DNA from: Tuctoria greenei | Taxonomy: Eukaryota > Streptophyta > Magnoliopsida > Poales > Poaceae | Length of the DNA: 64,000 nt | Assembly (NCBI GenBank): GCA_036927565.1 | Contig: JAYESD010000004.1 | Location: 87,362,942 to 87,426,941 of the forward strand | Direction: 5' to 3' | Part shown: piece after piece, positions 1-10,935 of the stretch | Numbering within the stretch: the first letter of the stretch is position 1 | Layout: each line of letters starts with the position of its first letter | Position numbers and translations under genes: made by a program | The notes under the pieces: model-generated | Told to the model about the DNA's origin: nothing | What the model saw: the letters and a program-made list of their open reading frames with translations, nothing else | Databases searched by the model: none

Positions 1-106
1 TTGTTCATATATTAAATCACATGAGGGACATGCATCATCACTAGGAATCAAAGTTTTTAAACGGTTGATTTCAGATTCTAGTGATTCAATTTTAGCAGCA
101 CTATCC

Positions 107-1306
107 CTAAGCTTTTTGTCCTTTTTTCTTAACAATAATAGTGGCACGAGAAAAAGAATCACACATTTCTTCGCAAGTAGGACATACCTCTTCATTGTCA
201 CTGTTGTGTTCTGCCTCCTCCATACTTGATCTTGACTTGCCCGCCATAAAGCACAAGTTTGCCAAATCATCTTCATCTTCGTCACTTCCAATGTCCACGT
301 TGCATGAGCCAAGTTCCTCGAATGCGGAGATAAAACTGTTCACCAGTTGACGACCTGTAAAACCCTTCTTTTTCTTCGAATCTTTTGCAGAGGAGTGCTT
401 TGTTCTTGTTTTCTTTTCATCCCGGGAAGTAGGACCTGAACGGTTAGGGCAATCTGAACGAAAATGTCCTGTCTTACCACATTCAAAGCATCGTTGAGGT
501 CCGGAGCTTCCTCTCCTTCTATTTCTCACATTTTGCTATGCTTTTGAGAACCGGGTAGAGATGAGCGCAAGCTCCTCCTCTGGAAACTCCTTAATCTGTT
601 AAAGGGTTATAGAGGAAAGCAAAGCAAGTGTACCATAAGATGATGTTTGACCGGAACTAGACATGTCACGTTGAGAAACAAAAGCAATAGACTTGTTGGG
701 GTTCTTATGTGAGATTATGTCAATTTCATGAGTTTTTAACTTGGAATATAGCACATATAAAGTAAGTGAACTCATGATAGTAGATTCACGAATAGATGTG
801 ACATTCATCTCCCAAATTGACATATCTAATGCACTTAGCAATTGCCTAGCATTTTCAGCATCTGAAAAATTAACATTGACACTACGCAAGTTGCTGAGAA
901 TCTTATTAAAGCGGGCAAAACGGTCATCAATACACTCACCGGGTTGCATCTCGAAGCGCATGTATTCTTTCTTGAACTTGTCTTGCCTTACCTCCTTGGT
1001 CGTGTTGGATCCTTCGTGGTAGTCACAAAGTGCTTTCCACACATCATATGCAGATCGGAGGTGTGCAACACGACGGAAGTCGCTTTGGGTTAATCCTTGT
1101 ATGATCAAGTTTCGAGGCTTGTTGTTGTTGTCGACATCTCTTAGATTTGTAGCTGTAACTTGATCATTTGATGACACTTCATATGGCTTGTACACCTTCT
1201 CCCGTATTGCAAAGCCTTGCGCCTGGATGAAAGCCTCCATGCGTGCCTTCCAAACCTGAAAATCAATACCAGCAAACACACAAGGTTTGGCAGAGTACTT
1301 CTCCAT
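107..1306 (-). pseudogene. A1 gag, broken
   Basis: Gag would form the cytoplasmic particle that packages element RNA. The N-terminal part (1306 to 599, about 235 residues) has the copia gag pattern of tryptophan-rich helices, with VWKARMEAFIQAQGF near residue 18 and VWKALCDYHEG near residue 90. A second segment (529 to 107) carries a zinc knuckle CX2CX4HX4C at about 449-490 (CFECGKTGHFRSDC) in a basic context, as expected for RNA binding, followed by an acidic tail. The segments are separated by about 70 bases with a frame change, so gag is interrupted. The start ATG lies about 50 bases inside the primer-binding site, as usual for a retrotransposon gag. It is clearly different from B-family gag. 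Confidence 0.8.
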
Positions 1307-1353
1307 AATGATTAGTCAAAAACATGTGCAAATCACAAAGATTAGAGAACCGT

Positions 1354-1366
1354 GGATCTGATACCA
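1354..1366 (-). other. A1 primer-binding site (initiator tRNA-Met type)
   Basis: Read on the minus strand this is TGGTATCAGATCC, complementary to the 3' end of initiator tRNA-Met except for one base (GAGCC is usual). It starts two bases after the LTR end. It fixes the inner edge and the direction of A1. Confidence 0.85.
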
Positions 1367-1368
1367 AT

Positions 1369-2923
1369 TGTAGGATCGAAGAGCACGTGAAAAGCTACCA
1401 GAGGGGGGTGAATGGTAGATTTAAAAATCTTACACAGCGGAAACAATTAAACCCCAATCATTTTGGCACAAAAACAATCTGTTAAAGAAATCGTGTGTGA
1501 GACTAATCTAAACGTGTTTCACCGTGACACAAGTGATAGATATCAGAGAGAATCAAGTCACGAAGACAACACAATAAGAATCACTCAAATCCGTCGAGAA
1601 AAACTCAAGTTATGATTGAAAAATCATACAAAGGTTAATCTGCCCTACCCGAGAAAAAACAGTCCTAGAACACTGCAAAGAAACTCGTGTAGATCAATCA
1701 CAAATCCAATTACCGTGAAATTTGGACAGATGATAGATAATCAAGTTTTGAAGACAACCCAAAATGAATCACGTCAATTGGATCTGTAAAACTCGAGTTA
1801 TGATAAAACCACCGATGAAAGGTAGTGCTGTCCAGAAACTCGACGAGTAAAACTTGTCTGGAACAAGTCGGACGAACAAGGCACAAAAGTTCCTTCAAAC
1901 TACGAATTTTATTCAATAGAACACAAGAGGAAAAGCTCCAAAGTCGTGCACCATGAGCTCTGGGTCCCTTGCTTATATAACCAGCTCGAAAGCCAACTCA
2001 ACTCAGATCAGGAACCTAATCCTACTCTATTCACGAATCGTTACTTTCCATATCTGCTTAGGATTATTCTATACGCAGATAGAAGCAATCTTAAGACTTC
2101 CAAACACCTTAGAAACGTATCCCACATTTCTAAACAACTCACATTCGTGACCCACACGAAATCTTATCATAACCAACTCAAATCTTTCCATATTTGAGTC
2201 AAACCCGACTCAGCCGCAACCTAAGTCTATAACCTAGTCGGTTGGACCTTTCCGACCAACTCTTTACGTCCACATCTCTTCATCACGTCTCGGAACCATG
2301 TAGCCACATCCATGCACTCCTTTCACACGTGCAAACATCTTCCAATGACGTCTACGATACCTTCGCATGCATTGTTCTTGATTCAATCATGTTGCGCAAC
2401 CTCCTGATCAGCTCAACCACAATTCCTCCTAAATTTGGTTGTTGGAACCTTATCTCCTCCCTGAGACTAGTCCAATGGATCCCATCACCAGCCATGTCTT
2501 GAACTCAAGCAACACCTGCACATGAATAAGCAACCAATCCATACGAGCCCAAGTCCTCGACTTGACTCAAGTTAGTTCCGAACATAACACCTTACGTGAG
2601 AACCTCACATAAGCATGTTGCAAAACAACAGTAACACGATATCATCCACGTCAACCAAAAATGCACCAAAAACTTAGCAAATGAATACTAAGCAATCTTT
2701 CCAGAGATGTAAAGCAAGCATTGCGGTCAAGTTCTGGACCTTGCCAGAGCAACTCGGACCTTGAGTCGGAGCTAACAAAAGCTAGTATAACCAAGCTCCC
2801 GCCAGAGCTTACAAAACTTGCAGGATCTTAATAAAAATATGTTTTGGTGATATTCAAAACTTTTATCGTCAAAGCAGGTGCATTCACTACAAGCCAATGT
2901 ATTCAGCACACATAGGTCTTACA
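1369..2923 (-). repeat. A1 5' LTR
   Basis: On the plus strand it starts TGTAGGATCG and ends GGTCTTACA, giving TG...CA ends and a length of about 1555 bases. A second, partial copy lies at 12679-13694. A TATA-like TTATATAA at about 1973-1980 is in a plausible promoter place. The outer edge was set by comparing the two copies, which both stop at the same TTACA/CTCACA. Confidence 0.75.
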
Positions 2924-3600
2924 TATTAGGTGAAGGGAACTAGGCTATTTGATCAACAACGAAGGAAATCATGAATTCTAGGGTTTGGGATGAGATTTTA
3001 CCGAAAGTCCTTGATTCTTGGAGATATAGGGGTTGGAGGAGCGGACAAGTCCGTGGTATTCAATCCCTACGAAAAGGAGGTCAATTTCCACCCAAACTTG
3101 AGGAGTTTTGATGGAGGAATCGCCAAATCGCCTTGGGGAGCTCGAGCGAGGAGAGAGAAAGCTTGAGGCAAGTGTGGGGTGATGAAGATTAGGGTTTGGT
3201 GGCGGCTAGGGTTATGGAAACAAAAAATCAGACTTGTCCAAAAATGATCGGACTAGTCCAAACTTTTCTAGAGCCTATATCGGACTAGTCCGTGGTCGGT
3301 CGTACTAGTACGGACCTACAGTCACTCTGCGGACTAGTCTGCAGGGGCAGACTAGTCCGGGCAACCACAGACTAGTTTGTGGTCACCAGTGGAGAAATGC
3401 TTAGCCCATTCGTATATATTCGAAGGTACTTATTAAGAAAATAGGGAGCCAAAGCAAATCAATTAATCTTGATGAATATGATCAGTAAGCATTTAACAAT
3501 CAAGCAATGATCATAATTCACCAAGATCAAGTAGTTGACATAGTTTTTGGAGAAAATTGAGAAAGATGATTTTCGCAACTCAACCAATATATTTTGAAGA
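2924..3600 (-). repeat. B1 pol-to-env spacer with palindromes
   Basis: This is non-coding and matches the reverse complement of the B2 spacer (about 23950-24560). Between about 3230 and 3390 it holds a run of degenerate palindromes with the core CGGACTAGTCCG, for example at about 3285 and 3310. No gene was seen. Confidence 0.75.
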
Positions 3601-3622
3601 GTTCATACACGTATGCAAGTTT

Positions 3623-4063
3623 TCAAGCCACATTCCGAGCATCAAGGATATTGAGTTCATTTCGAAGCTCGCAAAAGCGTTTTTCATCTAGTGGCTTGGT
3701 AAATATATCGGCTAGTTGCTTTTCGGTATTGACATGTGAAATGGCTATATCTCCCTTCATTGAGTGGTCTCTCAAAAAGTGATGCCGGATATCTATGTGT
3801 TTGGTCCTAGAGTGCTCAACGGGATTATGGGCAATCTTAATAGCACTCTCATTATCACAAAGGAGTTGAATGCGGTTCATGTTGTAACCGTAATCCCTAA
3901 AAGTTTGTCGCATCCAAAGGAGTTGAGCACAACAACTCCCGGCTGCAACATAATCCGCTTCGGCCTTGGATAAGGCAATGGAGTTTTGTTTCTTGGAGGA
4001 CAAAAAAACTAGAGATCTTCCTAGGAATTGGCATGTACTAGAGGTACTTTTTCTATCTACTTT
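3623..4063 (-). pseudogene. B1 RNase H domain of pol
   Basis: RNase H removes the RNA strand during reverse transcription of the element. The copia pattern is visible: a degraded STAEAEY equivalent (LSKAEADYVAAG), LLCDNESAIKIAHNP, then HSRTKHIDIRHHFLRDH and the terminal ADIFTKPLDE. Normal C-terminal codons of the family (LDARNVA) precede a stop at 3623. The reading frame to the upstream RT is lost around 4003-4063, by a frame change near the GYSDAD motif. The protein ends where B3 RNase H ends, so the C-terminus is natural. Confidence 0.85.
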
Positions 4064-5578
4064 TCATCTGGCATTATCTGCATCGGAGTAACCAATGAGA
4101 TTGAATTTGGAACCTTTGGGATAACAATTGCCTAGGTTGGGTGTATAAACTAAATACCACAAGATTCTCTTTACGACTGTCAAATGACACTCTTTTGGGA
4201 TGGCTTGAAACCTTGCACACAAACATACACTCAACATAATATCTCGCCTAGATGCACATAAGTAGAGTAGAGATCCAATCATGGAGCGATATACCTTTTG
4301 ATCGACGTTTGGTCCATCTTCATTGAGGTTCAAGTGGCCATTCGTTGCCATGGGAGTCTTTATAGGCTTTGCCTTGTCCATTCCAAACTTCTTGAGTATG
4401 TCTTGAGTGTACTTAGTTTGGCTTACGAACGTCCCTTCCTTTTGTTGCCTCACTTGGAATCCCAAGAAGTACTTTAGCTCTCCCGTCATAGACATCTCAA
4501 ACCTATCTGTCATAATCTTACTAAATTCCTCACAAAATGATTTGTTAGTTGAACAAAAGATGATATCATCAACATAAATTTGATAATTAAAGAGATCATT
4601 GTCAAAGTTCTTTGTAAACAATGTATAATCTACTTTACCGATCTTAAAACCATTTTCAATTAAGAAATCTCTAACACACTCATACCAAGCTCTAGGAGCT
4701 TGTTTGAGGCCGTAGAGAGCCTTACGCAATTTAAAGACGTGGTCAGGGAACTCTTCATCTTCAAATCTGGGGGGTTGCTCCACATACACCTCCTCCTTGA
4801 TTGGTCCGTTGAGGAAGGCACTTTTCACATCCATCTGATAGAGCTTGAAATCATGGTGAGTAGCATATGCAAGTAATATTGTAATAGACTCAAGTCTAGC
4901 TACAGGAGCAAAAGTTTCATCAAAATACAAACCTTCGACTTGTGAATACCCTTTGGCCACAACTCGTGCCTTGTTCCTTGTCACCACCCCTTGTTCGTCA
5001 TGTTTGTTGCGGAAGACCCATTTGGTGCCGACGATGTTGAACTTGGGTCTTTCGACTATTTCCCACACCTTGTTTCGTTTGAAGTTGTTGAGTTCTTCTT
5101 GCATGGCCACTACCCAATCCGGATCCTTCAATGCATCCTCAACCCTGCGCGGTTCCAAAAGGGATACAAACAAATGATGCTCACAGAAATTAGCTATGCG
5201 AGATCTAGTGGTTACTCCCTTTTGGATGTCACCGATGATGTTGTCGATTGGATGATCCCTTTGGATGCATAGGTGTACTCTTGGGTGTGGCACTTGCGGT
5301 CTTGAATCTTCATGGTCATCTTCTTCTCCCCCTAGATGGTTGCCCTCATTGACTTGTTGATCATTTTCATCTTCTTGAGGTTGATCTTGTATGGAGGCTC
5401 CCCCTTGATCATTGGCCTCCTCTTGTGGTTCATCTTCCTCATGCATATTTAGAGGTGGTTCTTGTGGTTGAACTTCGCCCAACGCCATTCTTCTCAGTGC
5501 TTGGCAATTAGCTTCTTCTCTTTCTAGCACACATGGATCAACTTGCTCCTTTTGGGAGCCGTTAGATTCATCAAACAC
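4064..5578 (-). pseudogene. B1 reverse transcriptase segment of pol
   Basis: This open segment of about 504 codons starts with the acidic, low-complexity linker between integrase and RT. It then carries a full copia RT: DPDWVVAMQEELNNF, the LYQMDVKSAFLNG motif, QPPRFEDEEFPDHVFKLRKALYGLKQAPRAWYE, and the catalytic YVDD (IYVDDIIFCST) followed by ELKYFLGFQV. RT copies element RNA into cDNA in the particle. It ends at GYSDADNAR with a stop where RNase H should continue. This is the longest intact RT reading frame among the B copies. The start is internal to a polyprotein, so the first Met has no meaning as a start. Confidence 0.9.
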
Positions 5579-5737
5579 TACGACACGTGCTACTTCAACA
5601 AGTCTGGAGGTCTTGTTGAAGAAACGATGGGCGTAAGAGTTTCAATCATAACCAAGCAAGAAACGTTCATCAGACTTTGAAGCAAACTTTGAAGTCCTAG
5701 GCTTCTTGTTCAAAATATAGCATTTAGAACCGAAAAC

Positions 5738-6352
5738 TCAAAAATATGAAATATTAGGCTTGTTAGTGGTGAGTAGCTCATATGATGTCTTCTTGAGTAG
5801 TCGATGAAGGTAGAGTCGATTTATGGCGTGGCAAGCGGTGTTAACCGCTTCCGCCCAAAACCGATCGGAGGTCTTGTATTCATCGAGCATCGTTCTCGCC
5901 ATCTCTATGAGAGTTCGATTCTTCCTTTCGGCAACTCCGTTTTGTTGAGGGAAGTGAGGTGCTGAAAACTCATGCTTTATCCCTTCTTCATCTAGGTACT
6001 CCTCAACTTGAGTGTTCTTGAACTCTGTGCCATTGTCGCTTCGTATGTTCTTGATTGTCAAAGAGAACTCATTTTGGGCTCGCTTGAAGAACTTCGTGAG
6101 TGTTCCTTGTGTTTCTATCTTATCATGCAAAAAGAAAACTCAAGTGAAGCGAGAAAAATCATCAACAACTACTAAGCCATATTTGTTACCACCGATGCTT
6201 ATGTAAGCAATTGGACCTAATAGGTCTATGTGAAGTAGTTTGAGCAGTATTGTTGTCGTCTTGACGTTCTTCATTGGAGGAGGTGCTCTAACTTTCTTCC
6301 CGGCTTGGCACATGCTACAAGGCCTGTCTTTCTCAAAAACAACATCCTTCAA
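5738..6352 (-). pseudogene. B1 integrase core
   Basis: Integrase inserts the cDNA into host chromatin. Two open pieces cover the core: 6352-6140 with the end of the zinc-binding pre-integrase region (CSMCQAGKK) and the first catalytic Asp (LLHIDLLGP), and 6130-5738 with the second Asp (IRSDNGTEF) and the catalytic Glu (NGVAERKNRT). They are split by an in-frame TGA that replaces a Trp found in B2 (FTWVFF). The right-hand HH part of the zinc finger upstream also has stops. The segment ends at a TGA (5738-5740) just after PNISYF that is also present in B3. Confidence 0.87.
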
Positions 6353-6488
6353 ACCTCCGATGTGATTGCCCTATAGGAGTTTTTGAAGATTCCTCATACC
6401 AACATGCACTTGTCATCTATGCCATAGCCAACCCATGATAGTCTTTGCAATCAAGCATGTGTAAAGTTCGGCTTTATCTTTGTTGAAG

Positions 6489-6860
6489 TCAACAAGGTAA
6501 AGCTTTCCCTTTTAACATACCCTTGAATGTAATGGAACCATGACCCCTTCTAGAGATGGTCACACCCTCATTAGTGAACAAGTAATTATAACCTTTGCCA
6601 CATAATTGAGATATGGACAGAAGATTACAATCTAAGGAATCAACATGTAACACATGAGAAAGAGTATGTTGAGATGATATTGCAATTTTACCAGTACCGA
6701 GCACCTCTCTTTGACTATTGTCTCCAAAATAGATGCCCTCGCTTGGATCCTCATTTTCATCATACTCAACAAACATCATTCTTTGTCAGGTCATATGGTT
6801 GGTGCAACCACTGTCTAGCACCCATTTAGATTCATTGGAGGAATAGGCCTACAACAACAA
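6489..6860 (-). pseudogene. B1 protease region of pol
   Basis: The aspartic protease would cut the Gag-Pol polyprotein. Reading from 6860, the active-site string KWVLDSGCTNHMT is present with the catalytic Asp kept, but a TGA follows immediately. The next open piece (6779-6489) has the family pattern FGDNSQ, VLGTGKIAI, SHVLHVDSLDCNLLSISQLC. The gene begins just inside the gag end, and D1 is inserted at that gag/pol border. Confidence 0.83.
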
Positions 6861-7975
6861 ATCAAGTCTTGGTTTTAGGTACCTGTAACACCCTGATTTT
6901 CGAGTTTCGGCAAATTAAAAATTTAAATGGGAATTTAGAGTTAATAATGGGAGGAAATTGTTTTTATAAATAAAAATATAAAATATATACATCTCATATT
7001 GCATTTTTCATTCATCCTCAAGCATTGAAAGTTAATTACCAAAATAAATACGACAAAAGTAATTTATTTGCCATAACAATTTGAGATAAAATAAATAAAT
7101 AAAACTAAAGGTATATATAAATATAATAGTTTAATTGCATGATGAATTCATACAAAGGAATTAAGTATGATGAAAAAGAACAAACCTAAAAGAATTAAAA
7201 ATAACGAAACAAGTAAAAAATTGTGCAAAATTGTGCCAGACACTGGAATAGTCTGAAAAGTAGCGGACTAGTCCGAATACCCTCTCTGTACCATAACGGA
7301 CTTGTCCGGTATTAAACGGACTAGTCCGGTATCGTACAGTTTGTTGTAGATTAACACTTGACCATATCGGATGTATAAATAATAAATATAAATCAGCCGT
7401 TGATCAATTCACTGACCGCACAAAGATCATTGTCGCACGATAAAAGAAAATAATAGATGAAAAAAAATAATGAATAAAACAAAGAGCAGAAAGGAGACAA
7501 GTAGAAGTCAACCCTGCTCAAAGTAGTGGCCGCACTAAACAACATGACTGCATCATCAAAGAAATCGAAATATGTAAGTAAAATAAAAAAATAATTAACC
7601 AAATAAAATAATACATAAAAAGAAAAGAAGTCAACCAAAATTGGATCCCTGTCGTACCGCACGCCCGGAGTCCTGGCCGCGTAAAGAAGCACCTAAGAAA
7701 CTGACCGCCCAGAGAAAAAAATAATAAAGAAAGGGAGCCACCGCCATGCAAAAGGATATGGAATAAAAAGTAACATAAAAAAAGAAGAGTCAACGAGGCT
7801 TAGCAACCGAATCCTATCGGGACTCAAAGTCCTGTAGCCCTCCAGCGCGCGCTAGGCGTGCCCCACGCCCTGGCGGAACCGGCGGCCACGCGCCAGCCAA
7901 CCCCCGCGCCTAGGCCATGGACCAAGTCGGTCGCTGGCTTTCGTGACGCTCAGGGACTCGATGTCCCGCCGCCCT

Positions 7976-7983
7976 TATAAAAA
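7976..7983 (+). promoter_or_regulatory. TATA box of LTR D1
   Basis: TATAAAAA lies in a locally GC-rich setting (CCGCCCTTATAAAAATC) after a CpG-rich stretch. It aligns with TATATAAA at 28195-28202 in D2, at nearly the same distance from the LTR end (about 2.1 kb in both). Transcription would start about 30 bases downstream. Confidence 0.6.
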
Positions 7984-9932
7984 TCTTCGTAGGGTTCGTT
8001 TTCCTCTCGACATCAGAAGCAGCGCTGCAGCCCAAAACCCTAACCGCCGTAGGAAAAAAAAGGAGGACCAGAGGCTGCCGCCATCAGGGGAAGAAAAAAA
8101 GGGAGGGGAAGAAGAGAAAGAAAAAGAGAAGGGTGTCGTCGTCCGCTGGAGGTCGTCTTCGTCGTCGTGTCGCCGGAGGACCGTTGCGCCATCCACTTCG
8201 TCTACGCGTCGCTTTCGTTCCCCGATCTTCGAAGCCATCACATCTACGGTAGGATTTGTTTTTTCGATGCGAATTTTAGCGACGTATTAGATGTAATAGA
8301 TGTAAATTGATTTTAGTTGCCTCGTTTTTTATTTTCAGCAGCACTAATTCTCGTTAAAACCCCGTGAACTCATATGAACACGTATGAGCTAGTCGCATCT
8401 AATTAATAAACAACTGTAGTTAATTAATTATTAAACTTTACATGCATGCATGTCATCGCATGTTGGTTAATATGTGTGCATCATGTTGATTTGTATATGT
8501 TTTCTTGTATGTGTGATCGCGAGTAGAGAGAAGTGCTCAAGAAGTCGTGTACAAGGATTTCGAGAACCAAGACTTCGAAGCGCTTGAGCAACCCTATCCG
8601 CCAGAGCAAGGCAAGTGTCCTTGAAGCATATTGATCCTATTTTAAAATAAATGTTTTGTTTGCAAACTGCATGCTTGTATCAATTTGATGGGAATCCTAT
8701 GATAGGAAGTTTACTAGCTTTGTTTAACCACCCTTGTCACCTGGGATATATGGTAGAGAGTCGGGATGGGATTTTTACCTTTTTGCTTCGCTTAATCAAC
8801 TGGGATGGGAAAACAACACTACACATTTAATTATGTATTAATGATATTCTGGTTAATGTGAACTGGTCGATACAGTATGGCAATGGGTGATCTAAGCAAG
8901 CCTGGTATGTGGATGGACTGGATGTTATGGTGGTTTGCTTTTTAGATCTAAGGACCGGTTCATGCGAGAATAAGCCAGGACTACAGTGCCACCACGAGGC
9001 CAAGTATGGGTGCGGCGTAGCTGATTAATTAGGGCTTTGCCAGTGCTATTTGGACCATTATGGATGCTCGGGGAAGGGTTAGTCGGATTGGGTTTGTTGA
9101 TGATTGGCGGGACTACCCTGGGATTCGAATGGCTCAAGAGGGGGCCCTTGGTTGAAGATGTGCTCAGTTGGAGACATCGCCACCGGTGAAACCTCAGTGG
9201 GGTCTGAATAGGCCAGTAATCCCTTTGTAAAGGCTATTTTGTGATCTCTTGGCCATACACCAAAGGAAGTTTAATTGGCATAAGGGAGGTTCTTTAGTCG
9301 TCGACGGGTGATGAAATCACAAACACGTGGGTAAAGTGGTACAAACTCTCTGGATGACCTACATGATTAGAGGGAACTTGGGATTTGGGATGGTATTTGG
9401 GATTGTTATGGTTTGATAATGACTATGGTTGGTGTTATGGTTATGGGTGGTTATGGATTTATTTCTGGTTTTGAATATGGTTATTGGCAATGGTGGAATC
9501 TGGTTTAATGATGATGGACATGAAATATGGATATCTTATAATCATTGTGGGATATAATGGGTTTACTTCACATACTTATGATATATTGCTTTTCGAATGT
9601 TTTACTGTACTTTTGAGCACTTAGCCTTTATTACATTTGTCCATTGAATCAGCCACATGTCATACTTTCCACACTTGCTGAGTACGACATGTACTCACTC
9701 TTGCAATCCCCCCCCCCCCCACAACAGTTGCAGGTCAGGATTGTGAGTTTAATGGCGATAATGCGGAGTTCTAGGCCGTGTCTACCATCAGCTTTGCCTG
9801 TGGTGTTGCATGGAGCTGCGCTATCCCTTATGCTTAATTGCTTAGTTGCTTATTAGTTTATTTCCGCTGCATTAGTTAAACTTGTCATTAATATCCACTA
9901 GAGCTTGTATTCAAGGATATTATGAATTATGT

Positions 9933-9952
9933 AATAAAATTTGGTTAATAAA
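9933..9952 (+). terminator. Probable poly(A) signals of LTR D1
   Basis: Two AATAAA hexamers, 14 bases apart, lie about 120-140 bases before the LTR end. With the TATA box near 7976 this implies a transcribed repeat (R) region of nearly 2 kb. Confidence 0.45.
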
Positions 9953-10071
9953 TCTTGTTCTGTGGTAATTTTTCTGTATACTCTTTTGTGACTGCACTCG
10001 TGTATGCGTGTTGAACATCCTGGGCACACATATGCGTTAGCTTGGTTCAGTTTTCGGAACCAGGCGTCACA

Positions 10072-10744
10072 ATACCCAAGCTTGCTTGGGTCCTTGGAGG
10101 TTAGTCACAAGAGATTTGGGCACCCACACATGAGACTTGGTGTTTTCATGGCGTGGCCCAACATAATGAGCATAAATTTTACAAAAATTACTTCTCATTA
10201 AAACATAAGATGCATTACAAGTTCTAAATAGCAACTGTTGTTGTTTATAAACAGAACTAGTCCGGGTCACCGGACTTGTCCGTGCCGGTGCTGGACTAGT
10301 CCGGTGTTCCTGTGTGTTGATTTTGATGGACTTCCTAGCTTGAGAGTAATTTCCCTTCACAAAGACAATGCTCTCCTTGTTATTCTTATGGCTTCTAGCA
10401 TTTTGCTTTCCACCATAGGAATATCCAATGCCATATTTGACATTAGGAGGTCTTGTGGCCAAGTATGCACTACGTTCATATTTGACCTTCTCCTTGTCAA
10501 ATATGCCACTTTGGGCAGGATGTTTATCCTTGGTAGAGGTTGACTTGTCTTTGAAGCTAGTGTCAACATTACCACATGCAAAAGTAGAAGCAGTTTCAGT
10601 TTTAAGGGGTTGAGAAGGCGAGCTTGAAGAGGATGAAGGGTCACTTTGCTTGAGTGACTCAACTTGTACCTCAATGATCTTGTTAACTTTGATTAGTTTA
10701 GCAAGTTCATCCTTGATTGTAGCATTTGAGTCACTTAACTCCAA
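10072..10744 (-). pseudogene. B1 gag, C-terminal part, with an inserted palindrome array
   Basis: From 10744 the segment has a short coiled-coil-like stretch (ELAKLIKVNKIIEVQVESLK), a Ser-rich linker, then the family block FDKEKVKYERSAYLATRPPN and VKYGIGYSYGGKQN. It ends in VGPRHENTKSHVWVPKSLV and LQGPKQAW. These match gag of B2 and B3. Between residues of the SQ-RK block and KQQQLLF the B1 copy has an extra stretch rich in Thr, Ser, Pro and Arg, encoded by palindromes at 10255-10312, that B2 and B3 lack. The reading frame is kept across it. D1 is inserted at the natural C-terminus. Confidence 0.82.
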
Positions 10745-10935
10745 GAAAGCTTCCTTGCTTGAAGCTAACTCAAGCTCTAGTGACTTGCTTCACTCCTCTT
10801 CAAGTTCAAGAAGCTTGTCAAGTTCATGATATTCCTCCTTTTGGGAGGTAATCATATCTTCTTGACGGTTTATCAGCTTCTCCTTCTCAACAAGCTGATC
10901 AAGTAGAAATTTCATTTTTGCAGCTGTTTTCTTAT

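Larger units (their letters stand above)
1..2923 (-). mobile_element. Element A1: 5' part of a Ty1/copia (probably Sirevirus) element
   Basis: On the minus strand this reads 5' LTR (2923 to 1369), primer-binding site, then gag running off the left edge of the window. The LTR ends near the primer site with a C-rich run followed by CGATCCTACA, the same layout as in element C, which suggests a Sirevirus. Pol and the 3' LTR lie outside the window. The right edge abuts the 3' spacer of B1, so A1 appears to have inserted into B1 and hides B1's env-like gene and LTR. The target-site duplication cannot be checked. Confidence 0.8.
6884..10071 (+). repeat. D1: solo LTR of a large-LTR family, inserted in B1
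   Basis: It starts TGTAACACCC and ends GGCGTCACA, 3188 bases. Flanks are GTACC (6879-6883) and ATACC (10072-10076), a target-site duplication with one mismatch. The uninterrupted site is visible in B3 near 55975 (TTAGGTACCCAAGC). No internal domain or second LTR is present, so it is a solo LTR. Landmarks: palindromes at 7250-7350, TATAAAAA at 7976-7983, a GAGTAC-GTACTC dyad near 9680, a C run near 9708-9720, and AATAAA at 9933 and 9947. Relatives are D2 (27950-30302) and D3 (61931 to the window end, minus strand). Coding potential inside is not convincing. Confidence 0.85.

Noticed and set aside
7393..7793. Two overlapping minus-strand frames that look like hydrophobic membrane proteins
   Set aside because: They lie in an A-rich, low-complexity part of solo LTR D1, with runs of Phe, Leu and Tyr from reversed poly-A tracts. 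They are not conserved in D2.
9706..9720. Poly-C run as a sequencing artefact or telomere-like tract
   Set aside because: A C-rich run follows the same motif in D2 (CCCCCACC near 29996), so it is an element feature with length variation.
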